From NCBI RefSeq assembly GCF_002159085.1, contig NZ_LZRU01000019.1, positions 1 through 64,000 of the forward strand: a stretch of 64,000 nucleotides of DNA, read 5' to 3'. The position numbers and the translations under genes were made by a program. The notes under the pieces were generated by a model. The model was not told where the DNA came from, made no database searches, and saw only the letters and a program-made list of their open reading frames with translations. Positions 34,791-43,817 of the stretch are shown in pieces; within the stretch, counting starts at the first letter, position 1; each line of letters opens with the position of its first letter. The DNA comes from Thermobacillus sp. ZCTH02-B1. GTDB lineage: Bacteria > Bacillota > Bacilli > Paenibacillales > Paenibacillaceae.

Positions 34791-35004
34791 GGCGATATTC
34801 CGCGGGACCCGGAACCTTTGGGTGAAAAAGGATTTGGTGCGCGCGCGTCGAACAGGGTTTGGAAATCTGCATTGAAAGTTCCGCCATTTCCCGGGTAATG
34901 GGGCCCCTGTGGCTGTGGCGGTTGGTTTTCTTTCTCCAGGCGGATGATGCGTGCTGCTCGGAAGGTTTGGAACGATTGAAACGAAAAAACGGAGTTGTGT
35001 TCCC

Positions 35005-35327
35005 ATGAAAAAAGCGAAGGTACGGATGCTCATGGCAAGTGTATGGATCGGTCTGGCCGTTTTGATCGCGCTGTTCATGTGGGGCGTTTTTGAAATGTAC
35101 GCATCCATAAGCGAGACGGTATCGTTCGACAGGGAAATCACCGCGGCAAAGGCCGCGTTGGCCGGCCTGTTCGTCGTCTATGCGGCGCTGCTCGCGCGGT
35201 TCAGGATCAAAGGGGCCGGTCCGCGCGACCTTTTTCTCAATGTTGCGGTATGCATCGGGGTTCCCGGCTGATCATTGCGCTGTATATGTTCTATCTTGGG
35301 TTGACGGGATCGTTGGCGTTGTGGTGA
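35005..35327 (+). pseudogene. small membrane protein, frameshifted in its last helix
   Basis: From ATG 35005 the frame gives a basic start, a membrane helix ('MLMASVWIGLAVLIALFMWG'), a polar stretch and a second helix ('AALAGLFVVYAALLARF'), then stops at 35271 after 'NVAVCIGVPG'. In the next frame the sequence continues as an obvious membrane helix, 'LIIALYMFYLGLTGSLALW', ending at TGA 35327. A single base change near 35265 links them, so the original was about 107 residues with three helices. Family not recognised. Confidence 0.6.
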
Positions 35328-35372
35328 GCATGCAGCGGAACGCGGCGGTTTCCATTTGGGGAGGAACGAAAC

Positions 35373-35830
35373 ATGATCCGCTATGATGACCGGTCGACCC
35401 CGGCCGTGAAAGATTATCTGGCGCTTGTGGAAAGCACGGGATGGCCGGGGATCGTCGAGAAAGGGGCGCGCAAGATAGCCGAGGCCTTGTCCAACAGCTG
35501 GTATCTGGTATGCGCCTATGAAGGCGACCGATTGGTCGGCTCCGGCAGGATCGTATCCGACGGAGCGCATCAGGCGCTGATCTGCGATCTGATCGTGTTG
35601 CCGGAGTACCAGGGAAGGGGAATCGGGAGCGAGATTTTACAAGGCTGCTGAAGCAGTGCCGCGAGCGCGACATCACGATGGTGTCGCTGTTCGCGGCGCA
35701 GGGCAAGAGCGGTTACTACACGCGATTCGGCTTCGAGGAACGACCGCATGACGCGCCCGGGATGCGATGGGTGAAGCGGGACGGGATTCAGGGCGAACGG
35801 CTTTCCGGGATGGGGAAAAATCGGCGGTAG
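35373..35830 (+). pseudogene. GNAT acetyltransferase, frameshifted
   Basis: The first 88 codons encode a GNAT start with 'SWYLVCAYEGDRLVGSGRIV' and the acetyl-CoA loop 'LPEYQGRGIGSEIL'. The frame then stops at 35651. The expected continuation 'LLKQCRERDITMVSLFAAQG', 'KSGYYTRFGFEERPHDAPGM' follows in the adjacent frame to TAG 35830. One base near 35640 is the lesion. It is otherwise intact and resembles small N-acetyltransferases of about 140-150 residues. Read as is, the enzyme would lack its last strand and the substrate wall. Confidence 0.8.
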
Positions 35831-35858
35831 CCGTGCGGGAGCGAAAGAAGCGCAACGG

Positions 35859-37325
35859 TCAGACGACCCATTGCGCTTCTTTGCCTTGCCCATCGGTGCA
35901 GGTGATGATCGAGCGATAGGTGTCCAGATCCACGTGAAGGGCGCATCGTATGGCGTCCTTCTCCCATTCAAGCCGGATTTTGCTGTCCTCCGACTCGCAG
36001 ACCCGGAACGAACCCTGAAACGCCTCGTGTTCATTGCGGAAACGGATCAGTTTTAGGAGCCGCTGCACAACAGGGCGCCGCACCGCCTGCTCGATCTCTT
36101 CGAGGGTGTAATTGTGCCGGTTGATTTCGCGGCCGTCTCCGGTGGCTTCCGCCCTCGCCGGATCGTTCTCCCCGGCCAGAAGCCCGACGTAATAGATTTG
36201 CGGGATGCCGGGCACAAAAAGCTGGATGGCGCGGGCGGCCAGATAGGCGTCGTCGTTCCGTCCGAGGGCGTCGTAATAGGTGCAGCGGATCTGATGGACA
36301 TCGAACCCGTCCGGAGACTTGTGCCGGTCGGAGATCACGTAGCTGAGATTGGCGCCGCGTGCAAGGCACAGATCGACGACCCGCCGCGCTTGCGCGGTAT
36401 CGACCAGATCGTCCAGATCCGGTTTGACCGGGATGCCGTCATGGCAGTCCAGCATCGTGAACTGATTGGCCGGCCGGGTGCGCAGGTAGCGAAGCAGCAT
36501 GGCGGAAGACCGGTTGACCAGCGCGTCGAGCACCATGAAGGGCAGGATGAAATCGTAGATCCAGAAGCCCCGCTCCGCCAGTTTGTACTGGATCGAATAG
36601 TGGGCGTGCACTTCAGGCAGCAACGCGATGTCATGTTCCTTCGCCTGATCGGCAACCCAGTCGAGAAATTCGTAAATGTCCGGCTCGACAAAAAAGCAGC
36701 TCGTCCCCGGTTTCTTGATGACGTAACCCACCGCGTCGAGGCGCACCATATTCACACGGTTGGCCTTGAAACGTTGGAAAATGCCGGACAGATAGTGCCG
36801 GGCAAGCGGCGACCTCACGTCCAGATCGATCTGTTCCGAAGGATCCGTCTTTCCAAAGGTCGTCCAAACGAGTTCTTCCCGTCCGTCCCCGACCGTGAAG
36901 GCGGAGTAGGGGAGTTTCCGGCGCAGGAACATTTTGTCGATGTCGGCCTGTACGGGCCGCCCGTCCGGCCAGATTTTGTCAAGGGTCAGGAACATGTCGG
37001 CATAAGGCGAGCTGCGGCCTTGCTTGAGGAAATCCATAAACTGCGGCGAACGGCGGGAGATATGATTTACCATGACGTCCAGCATGACACCGTATTCTTC
37101 GCCGAGTTGCGCGATGTCTTCCCATGTGCCGAACGCGGGATCAATCATGCCATAGTCCAACGGGGCAAACCCGCGGTCTCCCGAGGAAGGAAAGGGCGGG
37201 AGAATGTGGATGCCACCGAGGAACAAGCCGGGAAAATGGCGGCGGAGAACCTCCCTCAGGGCGGCGAGATTGCCGCCGAGGGAATCGGGATACGTAATCA
37301 GCTGAACGCGATTCTCAAGCTTCAT
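35859..37325 (-). CDS. sucrose phosphorylase (GH13_18)
   Basis: A 488-residue glycoside hydrolase of family 13 subfamily 18. Nucleophile Asp197 in 'NMVRLDAVGY', acid/base Glu238 in 'LLPEVHAHYS' and the third Asp296 in 'MLDCHDGIPV' lie at almost the same positions as in Bifidobacterium sucrose phosphorylase. It splits sucrose with phosphate into glucose 1-phosphate and fructose. The sucrose 6'-phosphate and glucosylglycerate phosphorylases are close relatives. The fructokinase gene next to it, the ABC uptake genes and the lack of a PTS favour free sucrose. It overlaps the kinase gene by 4 bases (ATGA), so the two are coupled. Confidence 0.9.
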   Translation of the reverse strand: MKLENRVQLITYPDSLGGNLAALREVLRRHFPGLFLGGIHILPPFPSSGDRGFAPLDYGMIDPAFGTWEDIAQLGEEYGVMLDVMVNHISRRSPQFMDFLKQGRSSPYADMFLTLDKIWPDGRPVQADIDKMFLRRKLPYSAFTVGDGREELVWTTFGKTDPSEQIDLDVRSPLARHYLSGIFQRFKANRVNMVRLDAVGYVIKKPGTSCFFVEPDIYEFLDWVADQAKEHDIALLPEVHAHYSIQYKLAERGFWIYDFILPFMVLDALVNRSSAMLLRYLRTRPANQFTMLDCHDGIPVKPDLDDLVDTAQARRVVDLCLARGANLSYVISDRHKSPDGFDVHQIRCTYYDALGRNDDAYLAARAIQLFVPGIPQIYYVGLLAGENDPARAEATGDGREINRHNYTLEEIEQAVRRPVVQRLLKLIRFRNEHEAFQGSFRVCESEDSKIRLEWEKDAIRCALHVDLDTYRSIITCTDGQGKEAQWVV

Positions 37326-38293
37326 GATGGATTCTCACCACCGGACGGAAACCGTGTCAACCGGTACTCCTCGGGGAATCGGCTGACGGGTCCGAGATGT
37401 CTCAATTTGTACGCGCTCACTTCCATGCCGAGTTTCACCGATTCTTTCAGGACAAGTCCCTTCACGAGACCGGCGTAGAACCCGGCCCAGAAGGCGTCGC
37501 CGGCCCCGGTCGCATCGACCACTTCCGTCGGAATGCTGTCCATCCTGAGCGTCTCATTGCCGTTGGACACCAGAATGCCCTCCGCTCCGAGCGTCAGGAT
37601 GACCAGTTTCGCGCCGAGGGCGAGAAAGCGGGACAGGTGGTTGTCCGGCGTGTCGGCTCCGAACAGTCTGTCCGCGTCGTCCTTCGACGGCTTGATCACA
37701 TCCACCCGGCCGATGACGGATTTCACGTAGGCCGCTCCGTCCTCACCCTTGCTCCAGATGGACGGATGGTAATTGGGGTCGAATCCGACCAGCGCGCCCT
37801 CCGATTTCGCCAGTTCAATCGCGCGCTCGACGGTGGATCGTGCCGGCTCCCGCGAGATCGGCCAGCACGAAAAGTGGACGATCCGGGATTGCCTCACCGC
37901 CCTCGCCAGGCCGGGCGTAAAGTCCAGCCGGAAATCCGCGCCCCGGTAAAAGATCGGTTGGGGGGTGGTTCGGCTCTTGGTGATCACCACCATGCTGGTG
38001 GACTCGTCTGCCAGCTGGATCTGATCCGTCGGAATTCCTTCCTTCTCCAGCTGCTGAAGCAGATAGGTGCCGAATCCGTCCCGGCCCACGGCCGAAGCGA
38101 CCAGCGAACGAAGGCCCAGTTTTTTAGTGTTCAAGGCCAGGTTTGCGGCCGAACCGCCGAAAAAGCGGGTAAACGTGCTGCAATTCACCGCGTCGTCGTA
38201 CGTTTCGGAAATCATGTCGATCAAAAGCTCGCCCACGGTCAGGATGTCGTAGGGCTTCTCTGCCAGCGTGACATGATGGTCAAGTTCGAACAA
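37322..38293 (-). CDS. PfkB-family fructokinase
   Basis: A 323-residue ribokinase-superfamily sugar kinase. The C-terminal signature 'DATGAGDAFWAGFYAG' holds the catalytic Asp and anion hole; the N-terminal 'FFGGSAANLALNTKKLG' binds sugar. It most likely phosphorylates the fructose released by the coupled sucrose phosphorylase. The start overlaps no gene. About 110-140 bases upstream are LacI-type operator motifs, implying its own regulated promoter between it and the lacI-type gene. Confidence 0.9.
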   Translation of the reverse strand: MFELDHHVTLAEKPYDILTVGELLIDMISETYDDAVNCSTFTRFFGGSAANLALNTKKLGLRSLVASAVGRDGFGTYLLQQLEKEGIPTDQIQLADESTSMVVITKSRTTPQPIFYRGADFRLDFTPGLARAVRQSRIVHFSCWPISREPARSTVERAIELAKSEGALVGFDPNYHPSIWSKGEDGAAYVKSVIGRVDVIKPSKDDADRLFGADTPDNHLSRFLALGAKLVILTLGAEGILVSNGNETLRMDSIPTEVVDATGAGDAFWAGFYAGLVKGLVLKESVKLGMEVSAYKLRHLGPVSRFPEEYRLTRFPSGGENPS

Positions 38294-38351
38294 CCGTTTC
38301 CCTCCGCTCCTTGTTGGTCATCAGTTGAACAGTGCAGGGCACTCAAAGGGC

Positions 38352-38434
38352 AGTCAAACGGTTCTCACGCGTCGATGAAGGTCACGGGCAAGCCGCCGGA
38401 TGTGTCAAACGGTTGATATAAGAACCGGTTGACA
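38352..38434. promoter_or_regulatory. LacI-type operator motifs before the fructokinase gene
   Basis: GTCAAACGGTT occurs at 38353 and 38404. TGTCAAACGGTTGATA (38403-38418) is a 16-base near-palindrome like the operators at 43780-43817. AACCGGTTGACA (38423-38434) supplies a perfect right half of TGTCAACCGGTTGACA. Confidence 0.6.
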
Positions 38435-38481
38435 GATGCGGCGGCGGAAAGGGAGGGTGTCCCTTCCTCCATGCAAGAACG

Positions 38482-39459
38482 TCAGGTGGTTTCCTTCTCC
38501 ACCAATTTGACGGGCAGAATGTTTTCCCTCTGCACTTCTTTGCCGTTGATCTGGTCGATCAGCAATTGGACCGAGGTCTTGGCGATTTCCTTGATCGGCT
38601 GCTGGATCGTGGACAAACCGGGCGTAATGTACCTGCCCAGTTTGATGCCGTCAAAGCCGATCACCTTGACATCTTTCGGCACCTCTTTGCCGAGCTTCCG
38701 GCATTCCTTCAACACTTGCGCGGCGATGACATCGCTGCTGGCAAATACGCCGTCGATGTCCGGGTGCTGACGGAACAGATCCTCGACGATCTTCTCGTAT
38801 TCATCGTACTTGAAACCGTTCAGGTCCGTCTCGACCACGACATGGGGAATGTTCGCCTTGGTCACCGTATCCAGGAATCCGTCGTATCTGGATTTGGCGA
38901 GCAGATGCAGCTTCAGGTTGCCGCTGATGTGGGCGATTTTCCGGCAGCCCTTGCGGATCAGCAATTTGGTGGCGAGCACCCCGCCCTTGTAGTGGTCGGC
39001 CGATACATACGGAATCGATTCCGACAGCTGGCGGTCCAATGTCACGAGCGGCAGATTGATCGTGGTAAATTCCTCGGTGTCGAGCGTGTGGCTGCCCATG
39101 ATGATGCCGTCGACCTGGCTGGCCCTCAGCATGCTGATGTAGTCCAGCTCTTTCTTGTTGTCGAGCTGGGAGTTGCAGAGCAAAACCTTGTAGCGGTTCT
39201 TGTAGGCGTATTCCTCGACGTACCGCGCAAATTCGCCGAAAAACGGATGGGAGATATCCGGAATGATCAGCCCGATAATAAAGCTTTTCTTGCGGAACAG
39301 GGAACGCGCGAGTTCGTTCGGCTGATAGTTCAGCTCTTTCATGGCCTCGTAAACCCGCCGCTTCAGGTCCTCGCTTAAATATCCCCGGTTGTTGAGGACT
39401 CGCGATACCGTCGTGACCGAAACGCCGACCTTCTCCGCCACGTCTTTGATGGTCGCCAT
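38482..39459 (-). CDS. LacI-family regulator of the sucrose cluster
   Basis: A 325-residue repressor. The N-terminal HTH 'TIKDVAEKVGVSVTTVSRVL' and hinge helix 'YQPNELARSLFRKKS' are followed by a ligand domain ('IGLIIPDISHPFFGEFARYV', 'GFDGIKLGRYITPGLSTIQQ'). It should bind the TGTCAACCGGTTGACA-type sites at 38352-38434 and 43780-43817 and respond to sucrose or a breakdown product. It is encoded within the cluster, between the esterase and kinase genes. An extended -10 lies at 39515-39523. Confidence 0.93.
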   Translation of the reverse strand: MATIKDVAEKVGVSVTTVSRVLNNRGYLSEDLKRRVYEAMKELNYQPNELARSLFRKKSFIIGLIIPDISHPFFGEFARYVEEYAYKNRYKVLLCNSQLDNKKELDYISMLRASQVDGIIMGSHTLDTEEFTTINLPLVTLDRQLSESIPYVSADHYKGGVLATKLLIRKGCRKIAHISGNLKLHLLAKSRYDGFLDTVTKANIPHVVVETDLNGFKYDEYEKIVEDLFRQHPDIDGVFASSDVIAAQVLKECRKLGKEVPKDVKVIGFDGIKLGRYITPGLSTIQQPIKEIAKTSVQLLIDQINGKEVQRENILPVKLVEKETT

Positions 39460-39514
39460 GCCGTTTCCTCCGAAACCTTGTAATGGCCTGTGAAACGCCC
39501 GAATTATGCTTAAT

Positions 39515-39523
39515 ATTATATCA
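39515..39523 (-). promoter_or_regulatory. extended -10 for the lacI-type gene
   Basis: Minus strand TGA-TATAAT (39523 down to 39515), about 55 bases before the ATG. There is no clear -35, which extended -10 promoters can lack. Confidence 0.5.
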
Positions 39524-39562
39524 TACCATTTTTCCGACCGGATGTTCGGGAGTGGCGGCGAT

Positions 39563-40510
39563 TCAGCGCTGCAGCGCCCTTTTCAGTGCCTGAACGTATT
39601 CGTTTCTCGCCCGGATGCTGATCTCCGCGTCGGGCACCGCGACTTCGAAAGCATGGTAACCGCCGGGATACAGATGAAACTCGACATCCACGCCGGCTTG
39701 TGCCAGACGGGCCACGTATTCGAGCGTTTCATCACGGAACGGATCCAGCTGTCCGACGCACGTGTAGGTTGGCGGGAGCCCGGACAGGTCGGTCGCGCGG
39801 ATCGGAGCGGCGTAAGGCGAGACCTCTTCCGTCCGTCCGCCCAGATACATGTCCCAGGCCGCAACGTTGTTGTATTCGTTCCATACGGCAGGATGCATGA
39901 TCTCGTGGCTGGACGGCGTAATGTTGCGGTCGTCGATCATCGGATAGAGCGGCATCTGGAAGCAGATGGACGGACCGCCCCTGTCTCGCGCGAGCAGGGA
40001 GAGGGCCGCCGTGAGTCCTCCGCCCGCGCTCGGGCCCGCCACGGCGACCCGCTTCGGGTCAAGGCCGAGCGATTCCGCCGATCGGTGAATCCAGACCAGC
40101 GTCGCATAGCAATCTTCCAGACCGGCGGGGAAGGGATGCTCGGGAGCCAGTCGATAATCCGGCGAAAACACGACGCATCCCACGGCTTCGGCGAAGGCCA
40201 GGCACAGGTTGTCGTCGTATCCGGGGTGCCCCATCACATATCCGCCGCCGTGAATCCAGAGCAGGGCCGGCGCCGCGGCGGGATCCCGGTCTGACGGTTC
40301 ATATACGCGGAGCATCATCTCGCGTCCGTCCGCGCCGGGAATCGTCATGTCCCGGATCGAAACCCGGTCCGACGGGTTGCGCGGAGGCTGCGGAATCTGC
40401 CTCGCCTTCTCCAAATCTCCAGGCAGCACGAACGGGGTCATATGCTGCAGGGCGCTTCGCAATTCGGGATGAACCCGGCGCAGAAAATCGTTCATGGCTT
40501 GTGCCTCCAT
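39563..40510 (-). CDS. alpha/beta-hydrolase, hormone-sensitive-lipase-type esterase
   Basis: A 315-residue esterase of the HSL/BD-FAE-like group: oxyanion motif 'LLWIHGGGYVMGHPG', nucleophile Ser in 'VAVAGPSAGGGLTA', acidic residue near 'VGQLDPFRDE' and His in 'YPGGYHAFEVAVPD'. There is no signal peptide, so it acts in the cytosol on small acyl esters. Its position between permease and repressor genes of the sucrose cluster suggests an acylated sugar as substrate. It ends about 100 bases before the lacI-type gene's start and begins 15 bases after the permease stop. Confidence 0.88.
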   Translation of the reverse strand: MEAQAMNDFLRRVHPELRSALQHMTPFVLPGDLEKARQIPQPPRNPSDRVSIRDMTIPGADGREMMLRVYEPSDRDPAAAPALLWIHGGGYVMGHPGYDDNLCLAFAEAVGCVVFSPDYRLAPEHPFPAGLEDCYATLVWIHRSAESLGLDPKRVAVAGPSAGGGLTAALSLLARDRGGPSICFQMPLYPMIDDRNITPSSHEIMHPAVWNEYNNVAAWDMYLGGRTEEVSPYAAPIRATDLSGLPPTYTCVGQLDPFRDETLEYVARLAQAGVDVEFHLYPGGYHAFEVAVPDAEISIRARNEYVQALKRALQR

Positions 40511-40525
40511 CCGGTTTCAACCGGT

Positions 40526-41350
40526 TTATTTCAAAGCCCCCTCCGTGATTCCCCTGATGACGTAATCCTGCAGGATCAGGTAGAGAATCAGGACCGGAAT
40601 GATGGTCATGACGAGTCCGGCCATCAGGGGGCCATAGTCGACGGAATAGGAAGAGAAAAACGCGTACGTGGACAGCGGCAGCGTCCGGTTCGACGGCGAC
40701 AACAGCACGAGGCTCGGCAGCAGGTAGTCGTTCCAAATCCACAGCACGTCAAGCACGATCAGCGTGACCACGACCGGTTTGAGCAGGGGAAAGACGATCT
40801 GGAAGAACGTCCTGAGTCGGGAACAGCCGTCCAGGAACGAAGATTCCTCCAGCTCGTAGGAAATCCCCTTGATGAAGCCGTGAAACGTGAAGACGCCCAG
40901 CGGCACGCCGAAGCCCATGTACATGAAGATCAGCATGGCCTTCGAGTCCAGCAGTCCGAGGTTGCCGTACAGCATGACCAGCGGGATCATGATGACCTGG
41001 AATGGAACGGTCATGGCCGCCAGCATGATGAAGAACAGGATCTTGTTCACTTTCCAGTCGAAGCGGACGAACAGGTAGCCCGTCATGGATGAAAACAGGA
41101 TGATGACGAATACGCCGAACACCGTGATCAGGAGCGTATTGATGAACCCTTGCATGAAGTTCATTTTGTGAAACGCGTCGATATAGTTGGCGAAACTGAA
41201 CGTGTCCGGCAACGCGATCGGATTTTCGACGAAATATTGGGTTTTCTTGAACGAGTTCAGGATGACGATCAGAAAAGGTGACAGGAACACGACCAGTCCC
41301 GCGTAAATCAGGACATGCTTCAGGAAACGGCCCGCACGCCGCGCCGACAT
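40526..41350 (-). CDS. CUT1 sugar ABC permease, MalG-like
   Basis: A 274-residue permease with six membrane helices. The ATPase-contact EAA loop is 'ELEESSFLDGCSRLRTFFQI' (EAA-x3-G variant). 'LSPFLIVILNSFKKTQYF' is the usual CUT1 start. It shares one base with the MalF-like gene stop (ATG start inside it). It works with the permease at 41350 and the lipoprotein at 42331. Confidence 0.93.
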   Translation of the reverse strand: MSARRAGRFLKHVLIYAGLVVFLSPFLIVILNSFKKTQYFVENPIALPDTFSFANYIDAFHKMNFMQGFINTLLITVFGVFVIILFSSMTGYLFVRFDWKVNKILFFIMLAAMTVPFQVIMIPLVMLYGNLGLLDSKAMLIFMYMGFGVPLGVFTFHGFIKGISYELEESSFLDGCSRLRTFFQIVFPLLKPVVVTLIVLDVLWIWNDYLLPSLVLLSPSNRTLPLSTYAFFSSYSVDYGPLMAGLVMTIIPVLILYLILQDYVIRGITEGALK

Positions 41351-42231
41351 TACGATTCCACCTCCAGCTTCTTCAGCAGATAGGACTGGGTCAGCGCAAC
41401 GGCCGCCACAATGACGAAAAGCACGATTGCTTCTGCCTGGCCGACTCCGTACTGGTTGGACAGGAAAGCCTTCTGCACGATGTGGTAGGTGGCCAACTCG
41501 GTCGAGTTGAACGGCCCGCCCTTCGTCAGGCTGAGGTTCAAATCATACGTCAGGAACGAACGGGACACGGACAGGAAGACGCAGACGACGACGGCCGGTA
41601 TGGAAAGCCGCAGCACGACTTTCCGGAGGATGGTAAAGTTTCCGGCGCCGTCCATTTTGGCTGCTTCGATCACGTCTTTCGGGACGCCGGTGATGCCGGC
41701 AATGTAGATGATCATCAGATAGCCGGCCAGCTGCCATGACGTGGCGATGACCAACGCCCAGAACGCCTTGTCCGTATCGGTCAGCCAGGACGTCTCGAAG
41801 AGCGGCCAGCCGTATTTCTGTCCGAGGAACGGCATGACGCGGGAGAACAGGCTTTGCCACAGATAGCCGAGAACAATGCCGCCAATCAGGTTGGGCGTGA
41901 AATAGCCGGTCCTGATCCAGCGCTCCCCTTTGATGCCGGTGGTCAGCGCCAGGGCGATCAGGAAGGCCAACACATTGGAGAAGATCACCGTGAAAAAGAC
42001 GTACCGGATCGTGAACCAAAGCTGCGTCAGAAATGATTTGTCCCTGAACACTTCCACATAGTTGACAAATCCGACAAACGAACCGTCATTGTTCACGACG
42101 TCCCATTTGGTGAAGGTCAGGTACAGCCCGACGACAAACGGGATCAGGAAGACGAGCGTGAACGCGATCAGGGAAGGACCGCCGAAAAGAAAAAAAAGTC
42201 CCGCATTCCTCAACGCTTGGTTTTTCTTCAT
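41350..42231 (-). CDS. CUT1 sugar ABC permease, MalF-like
   Basis: A 293-residue permease, six membrane helices. EAA loop 'VPKDVIEAAKMDGAGNFTIL'. The short N-terminal part is typical of Firmicute MalF-like proteins without the long periplasmic loop. It partners the MalG-like protein. No ATPase gene is found in the cluster, so a genome-wide shared MsmX/MsmK-type ATPase must serve it. Confidence 0.93.
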   Translation of the reverse strand: MKKNQALRNAGLFFLFGGPSLIAFTLVFLIPFVVGLYLTFTKWDVVNNDGSFVGFVNYVEVFRDKSFLTQLWFTIRYVFFTVIFSNVLAFLIALALTTGIKGERWIRTGYFTPNLIGGIVLGYLWQSLFSRVMPFLGQKYGWPLFETSWLTDTDKAFWALVIATSWQLAGYLMIIYIAGITGVPKDVIEAAKMDGAGNFTILRKVVLRLSIPAVVVCVFLSVSRSFLTYDLNLSLTKGGPFNSTELATYHIVQKAFLSNQYGVGQAEAIVLFVIVAAVALTQSYLLKKLEVES

Positions 42232-42330
42232 AATTACCGCACCTTTAATTTGCGATATGATGTCGGGAAGAAGATGGGCGCAAGACCCTGTGCCTTACGC
42301 CCATTGTTCAACTTCCTGCAGCGATGCGCT

Positions 42331-43719
42331 TCAATCAACATTCTGCCAGTACTTCTCGATTTCCTCAAAGAGTCCCGCACGGTCAATTTTGTCGACCAGG
42401 TATTTCTGCATCGAAGCGCCATTATTGGCCCAGTAATCTGCCGGGAAATAGTTGATAATCGAGATGTCGATGGTCTCGCCTCTGCTGACGTATTCGGCTA
42501 CGGCTTTGGCGATGACGTTGCTGCTTTCGGCCTTGACATCCTTGTAAGGCATGACCAGTCCCATTTTCTCCACGATGGCCTTCTGGCCTTCCTCGCTGGT
42601 GAGCATCCATTCGATGAATTCCAGAGCCGCCTGCTGTTCTTCCGGCGTCGCGGCGCTGTTGTCAATGGCGAACAGCTTGGGCTCGCTGTAGGGAATCTGC
42701 CCGTTGCCGTAGTCGTCCGGATTGTTGCTGATCGGAATGGGTAGGACGCCGAAGTCGTTGTCCCGGTCCTCCAGGGAACCGATGACCGCCCAGGTCCAGT
42801 CGCCCATGAAGTAGAATGCGGCTTTGCCTCTCGCGAAATCCGCACTGTCCAGTTCATAGTTCGCCACGAGCGGATCGTTCTTGCGGGCGTTATACTTCTT
42901 GAGCAGATCGAACGTATCCATCAGACCGTTGAATACCGCGTTGTCGGCAAGTTTGACCTTGCCTGCCTTGAGATCTTCCCAGAATTGGAATCGTTCCTCG
43001 GCGTTCCGCGATTGCAGGGAGAAACCGAGTGCGAAGTAGTGGGCGCCCAGCGACCAGTCCGCGCCGTGAATTATGACCGGAGGAATGCCTGCCGCGTCAA
43101 CCTTCTCAAGCAGTGCCGCCAGATCGTCCCGCGTGCGGATGGTCGACGGATCGAACGGACCGCCGATCGCTTCCTCGACGACCCGGGTGTTGTACAGCAG
43201 ACCGTACCCCTGGGCGCTCCACGGAATGCCCAGGAACTTGCCGTCTAACACGCCGCCTTCCACCGCGCCGGGCAGCGTCAGTTCTTCGTATTTCGCCCGC
43301 ACGCTCTCCAGATCGAGGAACTTGTCCTTGTAGAGAAGAATGTGGCCAGCGTCCAGATTCGAGATGGTCGGGGGATTGCCCGAGGCCAGACGGGATTGGA
43401 AGATTTCGATCTGGGCGCCGCCGATCGGTGTTGGAATCAGTTCCACCGTCACATTCGGATTGATTTCGTGATACTTGGCGAACAGCTCTTCGAAGACCGT
43501 GTTGACTTCGGCCGACGTGTTGAAGAACGTGATCTTGATTTCTTTTCCGGAACCGGCGGCCGATCCTGTCGATTCCGACGATGTTCCGGTTGATCCGCCG
43601 GCAGAGCCGGAATTCGACGAGCCGGTATTTTCTTTGTTGCCGCCCGAGCATGCCGACAGCAGTCCAACCAGCAGAATCGTACACAGGCTCAAAAATGCGA
43701 ATGATTTGAAAGCTTTCAA
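42331..43719 (-). CDS. extracellular sugar-binding lipoprotein (CUT1)
   Basis: A 462-residue SBP_bac_1 lipoprotein. The signal peptide ends LLSAC-SGG and a Ser/Gly/Thr linker follows. 'KITFFNTSAEVNTVFEELFA', 'GKFLGIPWSAQGYGLLYNTR' and 'AAFYFMGDWTWAVIGSLEDR' are typical of di- and oligosaccharide binders. It starts at TTG 43719 (8 bases after AGGGGG), so expression may be tuned down. It is the first gene of the sucrose cluster, downstream of the operator-covered promoter at 43779-43817. Confidence 0.92.
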   Translation of the reverse strand: MKAFKSFAFLSLCTILLVGLLSACSGGNKENTGSSNSGSAGGSTGTSSESTGSAAGSGKEIKITFFNTSAEVNTVFEELFAKYHEINPNVTVELIPTPIGGAQIEIFQSRLASGNPPTISNLDAGHILLYKDKFLDLESVRAKYEELTLPGAVEGGVLDGKFLGIPWSAQGYGLLYNTRVVEEAIGGPFDPSTIRTRDDLAALLEKVDAAGIPPVIIHGADWSLGAHYFALGFSLQSRNAEERFQFWEDLKAGKVKLADNAVFNGLMDTFDLLKKYNARKNDPLVANYELDSADFARGKAAFYFMGDWTWAVIGSLEDRDNDFGVLPIPISNNPDDYGNGQIPYSEPKLFAIDNSAATPEEQQAALEFIEWMLTSEEGQKAIVEKMGLVMPYKDVKAESSNVIAKAVAEYVSRGETIDISIINYFPADYWANNGASMQKYLVDKIDRAGLFEEIEKYWQNVD

Positions 43720-43751
43720 AGGCTCCGCCCCCTGTGTGTGGTTGTTTTAGT

Positions 43752-43767
43752 TTGAATGCGCATTCAA
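43752..43767. promoter_or_regulatory. 16-bp perfect palindrome in the leader of the binding-protein gene
   Basis: TTGAATGCGCATTCAA lies about 33 bases before the TTG start and downstream of the -10, inside the untranslated leader. It differs from the LacI-type operators, so a second regulator or an mRNA structure is possible. Confidence 0.45.
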
Positions 43768-43778
43768 TTCATACCCGT

Positions 43779-43817
43779 ATGATAACCGGTTGTCATATGG
43801 ATGTCAACCAGTTGACA
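43779..43817 (-). promoter_or_regulatory. sucrose-cluster promoter covered by two LacI-type operators
   Basis: On the minus strand: TTGACA (43807-43802), exactly 17 bases, TATCAT (43784-43779). The palindrome TGTCAACTGGTTGACA (43817-43802) ends with the -35. TGACAACCGGTTATCA (43795-43780) covers the -10. The two 16-bp operators are 22 bases apart, about two helical turns. This is a textbook repression layout. Confidence 0.85.

Noticed and set aside
43705..43720. TTTGAAAGCTTTCAAA palindrome over the start codon of the sugar-binding lipoprotein
   Set aside because: It is explained by the codons for the signal-peptide start (L-K-A-F-K) and lies within the coding sequence; kept only as a weak possibility.
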